In this document: piece after piece, positions 21,901 through 34,809 of the stretch
How the letters are laid out: each line of letters opens with the position of its first letter
How positions within the stretch are numbered: the stretch's first letter is position 1
From: Escarpia spicata
Taxonomy: Eukaryota > Annelida > Polychaeta > Sabellida > Siboglinidae
Direction of reading: 5' to 3'
Assembly: GCA_963995525.1 (NCBI GenBank)
Contig: OZ023214.1
Location: 10,158,331 to 10,222,330, forward strand
DNA length: 64,000 nucleotides
Position numbers and translations under genes: made by a program
Notes under the pieces: model-generated
Told to the model about the DNA's origin: nothing
What the model saw: the letters and a program-made list of their open reading frames with translations, nothing else
The model's database searches: none

Positions 21901-24900
21901 ATGCCGGTTTGCACCACCAGGACACTTGCTGGTGTGTAACATAAATAGTGTCCTCGGTGAAATGGCTGCATTTATCAAGTGGAGAGTAATGACATCTGGC
22001 AGTGATATTCTGTGTTCACAAAGATTTTCATTATAAACGAAAACCACAGGTGCATTAAATAGTCCAACTTTATCCACTGTGTCATTGTTCTGTTTTTCTC
22101 ATCCATATGAAATGCAGTGGTTTTATAGTTTGGTTTCATGATTACCACAGCTTCTCGGTTCTGGCTTAGGTGACCACTGTGGTAATCTAATCCATCTTCC
22201 ATTTTGACAGCACTCAATCACTCAAAAATGGTAAGGTGCAGCAATTAAGTTATATTAAATTTAAGAACTGCCAGTGCAAAGAAGAGCAGTGGAAGACTTT
22301 ACCAGTAGTAGCGCAGGTGCCCATGCTTCCATTACAGGAATATACAGTTTGCTACTTCCTGTGTACTGTGAAAGTCACTTGCTGTGTTCCAAAGTGTGTC
22401 CAATGTGTATTGATACTTCTATGCATACAGGATGCACTGCTGTCACTCACCTTCAAGGGTATAAAAACGTGTAACAATTTACCAAATAAGTTAACACAAT
22501 TTTAAAAAGCATTCAAGTTGTCATTACTTTCTACATATTTGTGAATTGTTAACTGAAGATGACGTTTTGTTAAACCCATGTATTAGTAACACAAGCACTA
22601 TGGTAAAAAGTTGATATATGAGTTGTGAATATTATTTTGTAATTTATTTATAATTTGTGTTGTATTTATTAAGTTTTTTGAGTTTGAGAAGGGCATAGCA
22701 ACACATAAGTCTATGACTTCATCTATGTCCTTTCAGCAGCAGCAGCAGCTCACCATACTGTGCATGTATTATGTTGTTGAATAAACATTCATTCATTCAT
22801 TCATTCATATATACTGTGTTGTGCACATGTTGTCAGCCCTGAAGCAGTGCCAACATGTCGTTCAGCTTCTGTTGGACATGATGCCTCTATTGCATATGAC
22901 ATCTGCACTGACCCCTGGACTCAGTTTAAACCTCGTCCAAGTCATGTCACATGACTACAGGTTCCCCATACTGTCGTGGTTGTTGAACTATTGGTCCTAT
23001 TTTGACAGCAGTAGGTAACACCTCAACGAGACACACAAAACATGTAATAATATATATATATATATATGGTGCTGACCTGTATTATGACCCAAAGTTAGAG
23101 AGTCAGCGTTGCACAGTGCTCACCTCAACCTAAAGCTTTCCATTGATCAGTTTGATGAACGTACTTCAATACATGTTGTATGGTATGGCATAGTCATAGT
23201 CTGTAGTAAATCATTCACTGGAAGCTTAAAAGTTAAATGTGCCGCCCGATCCCTGTAAGAATGGGGTCGTGACCTGTAGGTGTGGCGGTGTATTTCTTGT
23301 ACAGACTGCTAACTTAAATTAACAGACTCATCCACTGGTAACCGTTGACCAGCAGAAGAAGTCAACCTTCAAGGAGTGGTCACAAAGTCACAAAATACAT
23401 AAAGCATTACTTTGGGGATTTGGTTGTCACTGTGTGTTGTGCTACAGTGGTGCCACTAGCAAGTGAAACAAAATGTTTTTGCACATTGAAGGTAATAGTC
23501 ATGCTGACTTGTAAAAATCAGACGTCCCAAACCATGTATCGGTACTGAAAGGTCGTAGATTAATCCCTGAAAATTTGGTGCCCGAGATGCAAGCCACCTA
23601 GGAGGAAAACATACACTATACCCTCCCCGACACATGCACATACATAACTCAATTATAGGTGGATTATTAGTTATAAGACCCAAGCTGAGACTGGCTTATG
23701 AAAGTTAATAGTACATGCAAGTTACAAAGTGACAGTCTAACGCATAATAACATGTGTGGTTGTCTGAGTGATGTCTTTATGTGTGGCAGTTCAGCTGTTG
23801 TGTACAACTGTGAAACATCCACCCCCCCACACCCCCTTCCCTCCTGTACCCGCCCTCCTCCCTGGCACCCTTCCAGTCCTAGCTTTCCGCTGAACAAGAT
23901 ACACGTTGATTTACAGTGTATGTTGTCTTGTATGTGGGTGCAACTAAGTCATGTCTAGATATCTGACCTGCATTTCTTGTGGTGGTGCAGTGGTGCTGGT
24001 AGCAATGGTGCCGGTAGCAGTGGTGCTGGTAGCAGTGGTGCTGTGTATATATAGGCCTAAGAATGAAAGAGCATCTAGCTTGTCATTATCAGTCATCAGT
24101 GAACACAAACAGAACACAAGTCATCAGTGTTCTATGAGTGAAGTAAAGATACTGCACCTGAAAGACACAGGTGAAAAATCAAAGAAGTCCCAAACGACCG
24201 AGTGAAAATCACATTGTCAACATGACAAGGTCATCATCGTGAGATGAAGCTCCTAACCGTCCTTCTGCGGCTTGTGTCACAAGATGCAGGTCATGTGACA
24301 CACCCATGGCTTGGCATCAACATTTTGCTGATGAAGATTGCGATGCAATCGACATATTTGAACACAAAAGTTTCTTGAGAGGTAATGTTAACAAATATGT
24401 GGTACAGTGTTATCCTCAGATGTGTCCAGTTCTGAATCCAGAGACTAACAATAATACATCCTGTGATCTTTTGGTCTGACTATGAACAACACTGATGTAA
24501 AATTGTGATATATCCCCAGGTGGTAACAACTGAATATTGACAGAACTATATTTTTTTAATCTAATGGAAAATGAGAGATAGTTTGCCATGATACATTGGC
24601 GTAATTTACTCTAGGAGTCTCTTAATCATGTTTTACATAGTGGAAATAAAGTCTATAAAATCTAGAAAAATTTGTTTGAAGTTAGCTGCTTCCAAAGCAC
24701 AGGAAACAAAGACATATTAAGAGAGATGGAAACCAGAATTAAACTAGTAAAGTCGATACCTCTACAAGGAAGATATCAGTATATACGTAATTTTATAAAT
24801 GTACATCAAATTTTCAAATAGCTATTTTGGGGTGCGTCAGTGGATTAATAAATGAGCATGGAAAGATTTAGTGAGGCAAAGAAACAAATGACACAGTTGT

Positions 24901-27900
24901 TTTGCTATCAATAGCCAAGGTAAAGATAAAGGTAGGTTTTTCTGCCGCTGAAATCTGCCACATGTGTTGGCTCATATATACCAGGCAGTGACAACAGGTT
25001 GAGCTGCCAGCACATACACACACTGATAGTGTTTGTCTATGTCTGCACCTTTTTATCTGTTTGCCGAAATCATCCACTGGCATGGATCCCAGGAAATAAT
25101 CTTCCTGTGATGGAGACGTTGCACAGAAATGTGCAAAATCAGACTGTTGAACTTACAGAACTTACCACCGGTCTTAAGGGGGTGTCGTTGCTCAAAGTGC
25201 ACATCACTGCTGAACTAACTATGGGACAAAGACAGAGGGTATTTCTTCCTTACACAAAAGGAGAGCAGAACAATCATATTATTTGTTGTCTCTGAAAGAT
25301 GTCCTTATCTGCTGGCATATGTCTCCGTGCCAGATCTTCAGCAGGACAGTGATAAGGGGAGAGGGATAAAAATAGCACTGGAACATGTGTAAATGGGTAT
25401 TGAGAGCAGTGATATGGACCAAGTGGCTAACTACTGGGACGATACCCAGATAGGCAGAGATTATAAGGGAATGCGATATATTCACTGTTGTTTTCCTTTT
25501 TGCCAGCCTCCTGACTTGACTCACCTTCAGTATGTGTGTTCCAACCTTGCATGTCTTAGAAACACCTGGGAGAAACCATCACCAGAGACAATGGTTCTTG
25601 TAGAATTTCTGGATTACCGTCCCATCCAGAACTGTGTCACCCTTAGCACTGCCATTTCACACAGGGCACTGATGTCCATCAGTCAGGAGGACACTGATAG
25701 TGATCACCCAGGGCGCTGACCCATCCCAGGGGTCAGTACTGGACCAATCATGGGTGCAGAGACAAGCACAAGGGGTCAGACCAATATTATATCTTTTCAC
25801 AACACACAATATGTATATCGCATGCACATCAGGAAACTGACATCTGTAGTGTTAGTCACTGCAAGTTGTATGTGTACATTATGTAGCAGCGTTGTGCTGG
25901 GTAGCAAGTATAGCCTGTGGATACAATCCCCAAAAGCCAATATATCACATTTTATCGTGCCAAAATATAAGTATTTTGTATGATTCTGTCGATGTGTATT
26001 TGGCAGTGATACTTTTTGTGCCAATACCAGTAGTTTCCAATGAAAACTAGCCCACATAGTTCAGCTTTTACTCACCATATGCTGTATATGTTGTGATTAT
26101 TGTCTATTGGGTACACAGTTTTTAGTTTCTGTGTTATCTATGTTATTTGTTAATACTTATTTGTAGAAATTGGGGGGTATTGACCAAATTCAGTAACTTT
26201 TCTATTGAAAGTCAACATATCATGTGCAAGAATATGTTGCCAGCCAGTCACTAGAAATTTAAGTATCTTAATTCCTCAGAGAACCATAACTTTGTTCAAA
26301 AACAGTTTTCATGGATCAAGAAAATTGTCAAAGGCTATAAAATTGGCTGCATTTCGTTCATCTTTGATGAATCGTAAAGAAATTGGAGGCTGACAGTAAC
26401 ATCTCTTGAGTCTGCAACACCCTTTATAATGCAGTCCCACCTGCACTGATCAAACTGTTGCTCAGTGGATGGATATGGTGTAGCCACACAGGACAAGTGC
26501 TGCTCCTGGTATACTTCAGTTAAACTAGTGTCTTGACCTCTTTAATCTGAGGGTCTGCCTAGTGATGGTTGGCGTGTTTATTTACTATTGGATGTAGCAC
26601 TTAGTAAGGTTAATTAAAACGGGATACATGGACATACTAGTATGACCAAGCTAGAAGTGCTGCAGATATTGCGTGTGTGACATTATGAAGACGCAGGTAG
26701 AGCAACATATGCATGACAGTGGTGCAAATGCAATAACAGGGTCTTATTGAAACGACACACCACCTCGGCCAGTTCTCTTCTTTTTTTAATGTTTCCCCTC
26801 ACCAGACTCTTAACGAGGATAGTGGAAAGTGCTTGCGAAATAACCTACTGCAGTTCTCTTACAGTTTATATGTGAGTAGAAGAGTTTTGGACAGGGTCAT
26901 TTAATCAGCTGTTAAAAACTTGTTTACATCGTCCAATCTAAGTGGTCGAAAGCCATCCAAACACAATCAATGTTACAATATTGTTCAATGTCGACAGCGT
27001 TATGCGGTTTATAGTTTGTGCGAATGGCTGTGAAAATAAGTCTTTTGATCCTACACCTAACTCTGATTTATTTGTGTTGGAATGTATACAACATAATCTA
27101 CTATAACTGAATAATGATAAATCTACAGTGAAATGTTAGTTTTTATCTGTTTCTTGAATATCTGCTGCGTAGGGCACTAGACGGGAGCCTGACGTCTGGG
27201 AAAGCTTTGACTGTAAGACAATCAGGTAGTCGTATAAAAACAAATCTTAACGGGATGTTTCTTTAAAGGGTTTATGCAGGATTACAGTGTGTGTGGTCTA
27301 TCATGGACTCCATGTCTTTCAGATTACCAAGAAGTTCGTTATAAAAACAAGTAGCTGACGTTGGTGTCACATTTCTGTTTGGTTTATGATTTCTGCTGAG
27401 CAGTCTGAACTGTTGAACAGTTTCATACATGGCTTTTTAATTTGGCATCATGGTTAGGATTGTGGTACAGGAAATGGAGAAAATATGTTGTTCTTTTTGT
27501 AAAGATAAATGTATGGTGGTTTTATAGCATTTATCTTATTCCCAGCACAAATCTAGGCACTTCTTCACATTGCCTTGTTCACATGCACACCAGCACCATG
27601 TTTGCAGAGAAGCAGTCAGCATTGCTGCAGTTATTGCCTAAAATGTACATAACAGTACGTTAGATTTGTTCTGCAGCATCATGTTTGTTTGCAGTATTAT
27701 ATTTATTCTGCAGTATATAAAAGCTAAAATGATTATGTAGTTACCATTGTTAAAAAGTATGCACGGTTCACTACAATCCCACCACCCCAAGCAGATTAGG
27801 AAAATTTTCTTTCCAGTCATGGTAATTGCTATCCTGAAAACTTTGTCAACAGTGTCAGTGTCAAGATGTCATATGTCATAATCCCCACTTCTTCACCTCA

Positions 27901-29125
27901 CGTATGTGACAGTTCACGACAATTCAGACATTACTGCACATTTTGGCGCTCTGGGGTTATGAGGGTCTGAGGGTCATGTTAAAGGGCAACATTTCAGTTT
28001 TACAAAAATCTCAGTGTTATCTGTGTAAGTCAGTTTGTTGCAAGATTATCGCTGGTTGAACTGCTCCACTCAAAGAATTCAAGTTTTGAGACAGATGGTA
28101 TCAAACTTTCAAAGTGAGGTATTTATGTGTCGAGTCTTGTAAACCATTCAAACCAAAATGTGCATCAAAGACACTTTCAACGTAGTAACTAGTGTTCTGT
28201 TGTCTTCTCACACCAGCTCTGTGCACGGGTTGTTTCTGTGCAGTTAGACCGTGAGTGTGAGAACTGTGTCAGTAGGTGTTTTATGTATTGTCGTACAGCT
28301 CTATGGCCCATATCCTTCCATGTCACTGGCACCGGCTGTTGTGCTAGCAGTGTATAAATGCGTTTATCTGATTTGATGTGGTCGGCACACATTCATCTGT
28401 AGGTATTATATAAATATGTTTGACAGTCTGTTTGTGCACAGTCAACCTTGTGTGTGCACGCGACGTGTGTGCGTTCACTCAAAGCAAATGCACTAAGTAT
28501 GGGTTTACATGCAGTGTGGGGACTGCTTGAGTTTAAATTTATTTACTCTATGACAATGTCTCACTTGAACCATGAATGAGGCTAGCACTTATGCGCACAG
28601 ACACAAAGGCTGGCGTGGCCTGCATATGAACACATGCGTCTTTCCTTTACATAGGGGGGCTGCAGTTCGTCACATGGTGTGGTTCCGTAATCGTGTGTGT
28701 GTGTGTGTGTGGTGGGAAATAAAGGAAAACGAAGGAAGTGGGAGCATTGGGTTAAGACAGGGTGTTGAGTTGCCAGGGAAGGTTCCACGTGCCCCAGGTG
28801 CTGGAGCAGCTGTGACCATTGGCTGCGGTGATTAGTGAATGAAAGACTTGAATACAAACACTGCCTTGCGATGTGTGTAGATGCGGCCACCATGTTGAAG
28901 AAGGAATATCAGTGCCAGGGTAGTTCTTTCTCTTGCTGTCGTCAGTGTTTGTGTGGTTTGTGTGACAGGTGCTTCAGTAATGATACCGCTGAGGTCAGTG
29001 GCATTAAGTTGTGGCATGTTGTGGGAGGTTTTCTCAGGTGTTTCTCAAGGTAAAGCGTGTTTTCTTTGTGTCAGTTCTCTTGGATTTTTTGTTTTGGTGG
29101 TGTTAACAAAACAAAGGCATACTGC
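18969..29125. other. 10-kb stretch without a recognised gene
   Basis: No exon with a recognisable domain was found on either strand. Noted pieces: a CpG-richer block at about 19970-20780 that contains a 166-codon plus frame (20278-20778) without any family motif; a CAG run and (ATTC)n run near 22735-22810; a TA run near 23050; a C-rich stretch near 23820-23880; and a short GT run near 28695-28711. If the missing 5' (BAR) exons of the ACAP gene lie on this contig, this is where they would be expected, but I could not identify them. Confidence 0.4.
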
Positions 29126-30405
29126 TGGTACAGTGGTGGGATAGTGTAGGTATGGTGTTGGTACAGTGGTGGGATAATGTAGGTATGGTGTTGGTACAGT
29201 GGTGGGATAGTGTAGGTACAGTGTTGGTACAGTGGTGGGATAGTGTAGGTATGGTGTTGGTACAGTGGTGGGATAATGTAGGTATGGTGTTGGTACAGTG
29301 GTGGGATAGTGTAGGTACAGTGGTGGGATAGTGTTGATACAGTGGTGGGATAGTGTAGGTATGGTGTTGGTACAGTGGTGGGATAGTGTAGGTATGGTGT
29401 TGGTACAGTGGTGGGATAGTGTAGGTATGGTGTTGGTACAGTGGTGGGATAGTGTAGGTACAGTGTTGGTATAGTGTAGGTATGGTGTTGGTACAGTGGT
29501 GGGATAGTGTAGGTATGGTGTTGGTACAGTGGTGGGATAGTGTAGGTACAGTGTTGGTATAGTGGTGGGATGGTGTTGGTATAGTGTTGGTATAGTGTAG
29601 GTATGGTGTTGGTACAGTGGTGGGATAGTGTAGGTATGGTGTTGGTACAGTGGTGGGATAGTGTAGGTATGGTGTTGGTACAGTGGTGGGGTAGTGTAGG
29701 TATGGTGTTGGTACAGTGGTGGGATAGTGTAGGTATGGTGTTGGTACAGTGGTGTGATAGTGTAGGTACAGTGTTGGTATAGTGTAGGTATGGTGTTGGT
29801 ACAGTGGTGGGATAGTGTAGGTATGGTGTTGGTACAGTGGTGGGATAGTGTAGGTACAGTGTTGGTATAGTGGTGGGATGGTGTTGGTACAGTGTTGGTA
29901 TAGTGTAGGTATGGTGTTGGTACAGTGGTGGGATAGTGTAGGTATGGTGTTGGTACAGTGGTGGGATAGTGTAGGTATGGTGTTGGTACAGTGGTGGGAT
30001 AGTGTAGGTATGGTGTTGGTACAGTGGTGGGGTAGTGTAGGTATGGTGTTGGTACAGTGGTGGGATAGTGTAGGTATGGTGTTGGTACAGTGGTGGGATA
30101 GTGTAGGTACAGTGTTGGTATAGTGGTGGGATGGTGTTGGTACAGTGTAGGTATGGTGTTGACACAGTGATGGGATAGTGTAGGTATGGTGTTGGTACAG
30201 TGGTGGGATAGTGTAGGTATGGTGTTGGTACAGTGGTGGGGTAGTGTAGGTATGGTGTTGGCACATTGGTGGGGTAGTATAGGTATGGTGTTGGTACAGT
30301 GGTGGGGTAGAATAGGTATGATGTTGGTACAGTGGTGGGGTAGAATAGGTATGGTGTTGGTACAATGGTGGGGTAGAATAGGTATGGTGTTGGTACAGTT
30401 GTGCT
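29126..30405. repeat. 33-bp minisatellite
   Basis: About 1.28 kb built from a 33-bp unit (GGTATGGTGTTGGTACAGTG then GTGGGATAGTGTA) with shorter, related units mixed in. Unit lengths are mostly multiples of three and lack stops on the minus strand, so two overlapping minus frames of 397 codons (29071-30264) and 512 codons (29103-30641) and several plus frames stay open. They encode monotonous TIPPLYQHHTY-type repeats and are not considered genes. Confidence 0.95.
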
Positions 30406-31153
30406 ATGGTGGTAATACAGTTTTTATACAGATTGGCACAGTGTTGGCAGTATTGGCAACATGTCGCCTGCTGGCACAGTGGTAGTACAGTGAAGGCAGG
30501 ATATTGGTAAAATGGTGGTATAGTGTTGGTATAGTGTTGGCACGGTGTCAATGTGTACCATTGCCTCAGCATAGCACACAACATGTGTGCAACGTAGGCT
30601 GATACAGATTCTTCTAATTCAGTGATGTTTTTATTATTCAATTTGGGAATTAGTGCTTTCTGAATGGCACAAACAAAATATATTTTACTTTGGTTTTAGT
30701 CTAGTTTCTGCGCAGTTCTTTGGGTCCCTGGACCTCCCATTGTGACTTCAGACCACATTTTTATCCCTGGGCTAAGCAGTTATTTTAATTAAATATAAAC
30801 TGGTTGCAACTTGCTGATCAATCTTCTGAATAAAAGGGAAAGGAGCTACACATGGCTTTCATGTGATACTACAATAACAGTTCCTGGCATTTCTGTCACA
30901 GACAACTGAAATTTAAATTTCCCATGTGTAACATCCACACAGGCCATGAATTGTGTCTTTTTGAAATGAAAGTCCACAATTTTTATCTTTATGTCAGATA
31001 CATTTTAACCAAGTGTATAAACTACACCTATCTACAAACATACACTGCACTATCAATATGGATATTATATGAGATATTGCATCTTGTGTATACTGTTTTG
31101 TTTTGTGACATAGTAGAACAAAACAGTGATTCAATTACATTGTCGTGTTACAG
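30406..31153. other. spacer or intron before the first ACAP exon seen
   Basis: AT-rich sequence without a recognised exon. The sequence just before 31154 ends in a usable acceptor (TGTCGTGTTACAG), so this is presumably the 3' end of a long intron. Confidence 0.5.
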
Positions 31154-34100
31154 CAAGAGATATCACTGGCAGCATTGTCACCCGAATCACATGTGACCAT
31201 AGAGAGAGATGATGACGTCAACATGGAGGGCTACCTCTTCAAGAGGACAACCAACGCGTTCAAGTCATGGGTCAGGTAGGTTGTCTTACCCCCAACACCC
31301 GCTCCTTGGCACACGTTTTTGCATTTCTCTTTGTCCCTGTCTTCAGGGGGGGTGGGGTGAGGTTGGCCTCATAACTGGTCCTTCATTCCTCTTTGTTTCT
31401 GTCTTCAGGGGGGGTGGGGTGAGGTTGGCCTCATAACTGGTCCTTCGTTCCTCTTTGTTCCTGTCTTCAGGGGGGGTGGGGTGAGGTTGACCTCATTACT
31501 GGTCCTTCATTCCTCTTTATCTCTGTCTTCAGGGGGCTGGGGTGAGGTTGACCTCATTACTGGGTTTCATTCCTCTTTGTCCCTGTCTTCAGGGGGTGAG
31601 GTGAGGTTGGCCTCATTACTGGTTCATCATTTTTGTTTCTTCTGTAATTAATTTGCACCACTGTCAACACCTCCCATGTCCAGTCCCCATCTCATATTCT
31701 CCACTCCCTCCCAATACCACCAAGTCTCTCTTCACACAGTCCTCCCATCTTAGTCGTGGTCTTCCTCTCCACCTTCTACCCTCCGCACTGAGGGTTTCAC
31801 TCTCTCCATAACCCGTTCTTCTTCCATTCATTCCACATGTCCAGTCCATGTCTGTCTACTCCTGCATCTTCCCCTTGAAGCATGCTTCCCCCATCTTTCC
31901 CTTGAAGCATGCTACCCCACATCTACCCCTTGAAGCATGCTTCCCCCCATCTACCCCTTGAAACATGCTTCCCCCCATCTACCCCTTGAAGCATGCTTCC
32001 CCCCATCTACCCCTTGAAGCATGCTTCCCCCATCTACCCCTTGAAGCATGCTTCCCCCATCTACCCCTTGAAGCATGCTTCCCCCATCTACCCCTTGAAG
32101 CATGCTTCCCCCATCTACCCCTTGAAGCATGCTTCCCCCATCTACCCCTTGAAGCATGCTTCCCCCATCTACCCCTTGAAGCATGCTTCCCCCCATCTAC
32201 CCCTTGAAGCATGCTTCCCCCATCTACCCCTTGAAGCATGCTTCCCCCATCTACCCCTTGAAGCATGCTTCCCCCATCTACCCCTTGAAGCATGCTTCCC
32301 CCATCTACCCCTTGAAGCATGCTTCCCCCATCTACCCCTTGAAGCATGCTTCCCCCCATCTACCCCTTGAAGCATGCTTCCCCCATCTACCCCTTGAAGC
32401 ATGCTTCCTCCCATCTACCCCTTGAAACATGCTTCCCCCATCTACCCCTTGAAGCATGCTTCCCCCATCTACCCCTTGAAGCATGCTTCCCCCCATCTAT
32501 CCCTTGAAGCATGCTTCCCCCCATCTACCCCTTGAAGCATGCTTCCTCCCATCTACCCCTTGAAACATGCTTCCCCCCATCTACCCCTTGAAGCATGCTT
32601 CCCCCATCTACCCCTTGAAGCATGCTTCCCCCATCTACCCCTTGAAGCATGCTTCCCCCATCTACCCCTTGAAGCATGCTTCCTCCCATCTACCCCTTGA
32701 AACATGTTTCCCCCATCCTCCCCCCTCAGCTTATCCATTCTTTACCTGTCTATTGTTTTCACTCCACATGAGAAACATTGTAACTTCTGCTTCCCAACTA
32801 TGTCTTGTTCTTCCTGATTCAGGAAGTGATGCTTTCATTGAACAGTTCTATAAACATGTTTCGCATCAAGCTGGAATGATGTTAGACCTTTTGTGATGGT
32901 TCTGTGGTGTTTGCTTTGATTACTGAAGCATATTTCTTGTTTACTAAGATGTTTTAAGACTTGTCTCTTTCACATAGATGCACCCATCTTACACTTTTTC
33001 ACTATGGCTAACCATATATTTTTGCTTGAGTTTTATAATAAATTATGATAATATTAATATTGATGTATTTATTCACCCACATAATGTTGTATTTTATTTC
33101 CAGTGCATCGGTCCGCAGGTTAGAAAAATGCTTTACATTGGCAATTGACTGATACTGTTCATGTTACTGTTTGTTCTAATTCAGTTTCACTTTTTGCTAG
33201 ATGTGATCAAGTTAGGCCAATTGGCAACTGATTCTTGTATTTGAAGCCTTTGAGCAGCGTATGACATGTTGAATTTGACGTATTGAAGCTTAAAACCATT
33301 TTACAATCCACAGCAAAAAATTAGGCTTCCAAAAACTGTACATAATTATGAAATTAATTTGTTTTTATCTAAAATATGTAACATTTATTAGATTACTAAC
33401 ATTTAATTTGAGTTAAATATCAAAGTATATTCATTCATGTTTTCTCTTATTGTGCAAATACTCACCTTTTTCTATGGTTTTCCACCCTACAAAACTTGCT
33501 TTGTTCTGACAAAACTAGTTCAGCTTAATTTACTTATGCTTATTTTCTGTACACACCTGTACTTGTCTTTTATAAACATTAAATTTTATCTTTTCAATTG
33601 ATTATAAATGACTTTAATATTACATTTCCTTTGAACAGGCTTTTATTCCAGACACATGTCACTTTACAAATTTATAATAATAATAATAGTAAAATAAATA
33701 TAAAATGCAATTTTCCATTCACAGACGCTGGTTCATGATTCAAAACAACCAGCTGGTGTATCGGAAGCGAACTAAGGACTGCCTCACTGTGATGGAGGAA
33801 GACCTTCGACTGTGCACAGTGCGACCTCTAGTGGAGATCGACCGACGCTTCTGCTTTGAAGTTCTCTCCCCGTGCAGGTGTGTCAGAGTTCAGGGGTCAG
33901 TTTCATGAAGCATACCTGCCATATGGGGACATTTGCGTAGTTTATGTACATAACTGTCAAATGTCATCACATGGAGGTTTCTTACATATGAATGCTTTCT
34001 TCTTCCATTAATGACCATTGGTCAAGCAGTTGACCAGTATTGTCGTGTGGGTATGAGAAATGAGTCCACGCCAGGTTTTTCCATTTCCCTGCACGGGATC

Positions 34101-34809
34101 TTTTACTTACCCTGGCATAGACACCCGGTAGAAGGGACCAACGGCTTTTAGTGTCTCTTCCGAAAGACACAGGCAACATAGGCTGAACGAATTTGTTCAA
34201 ATTTCGACCCAGCGGCCAAAGCAGTACAAAACCCCTGCCCGGCAGCACGAGGGTTCAAACCCCGGTTCCTCCGAACGACAGTCCAGCACTCTAACCACTG
34301 CGCCTCACAGTGTAACTGGACCCAGGTCCATTACAAATGTAATTGATTACATTGCAAATGTCAGTTATGTAATCACAATTGTATCTGTACAGTGCAGACA
34401 TTAGTGACAGTAAAATGTGTAGATACGCCAACAAAATGTGTCCCCATTTCATATCTGCAGCTAATTTTGATGCGATTAGTGGCACCAAGTTGGGATCATT
34501 TAAATGTGTCACCATTGCCTACAATATGTAACGTAAAATGTCAAGGAATTATATTTCTGCTGCACCTGGAATATCCTTTTTTTAAAGAAATGGTATAAAT
34601 CATCAATAAGTTCGCCAAAACTGTCCTGTATTTTCTTGCGCCCTCTTGAATTGGATGAGTGTGTGTAGTCTGTGTACATGTGTGACATCTTTTGTCGTCA
34701 TAGGAGTCACGTTCTGCAGGCTGATTCGGAGGCTGACTATCACGCATGGATGAATGCGATCCAGGCAGGAGTGTCTACTGCCTACAATAACCACCAGAGG
34801 GACGACAAG
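31154..34809 (+). CDS. ACAP: ACAP exons 1-3 seen here: PH domain
   Basis: Exons 31154-31275, 33725-33877 and 34704-34809 encode the membrane-binding PH domain, from [17 protein letters not shown] through [29 protein letters not shown] and [20 protein letters not shown] to [14 protein letters not shown]. The first exon begins in phase 0 with QEISLAALS, which sits where the linker after the BAR domain would be. Both junctions split an arginine codon (AG|A and AG|G). The 2.4-kb intron after the first exon contains the 62-bp and 27-bp arrays; the next contains a SINE. Confidence 0.93.

Noticed and set aside
25393..25719. 108-codon plus frame as an ACAP 5' exon
   Set aside because: No BAR-domain similarity could be seen and it has no matching splice phase evidence.
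31951..32738. Several open frames on both strands ([19 protein letters not shown] and PIYPLKHAS types)
   Set aside because: They only reflect the 27-bp minisatellite unit; no start context, domain or splice support.
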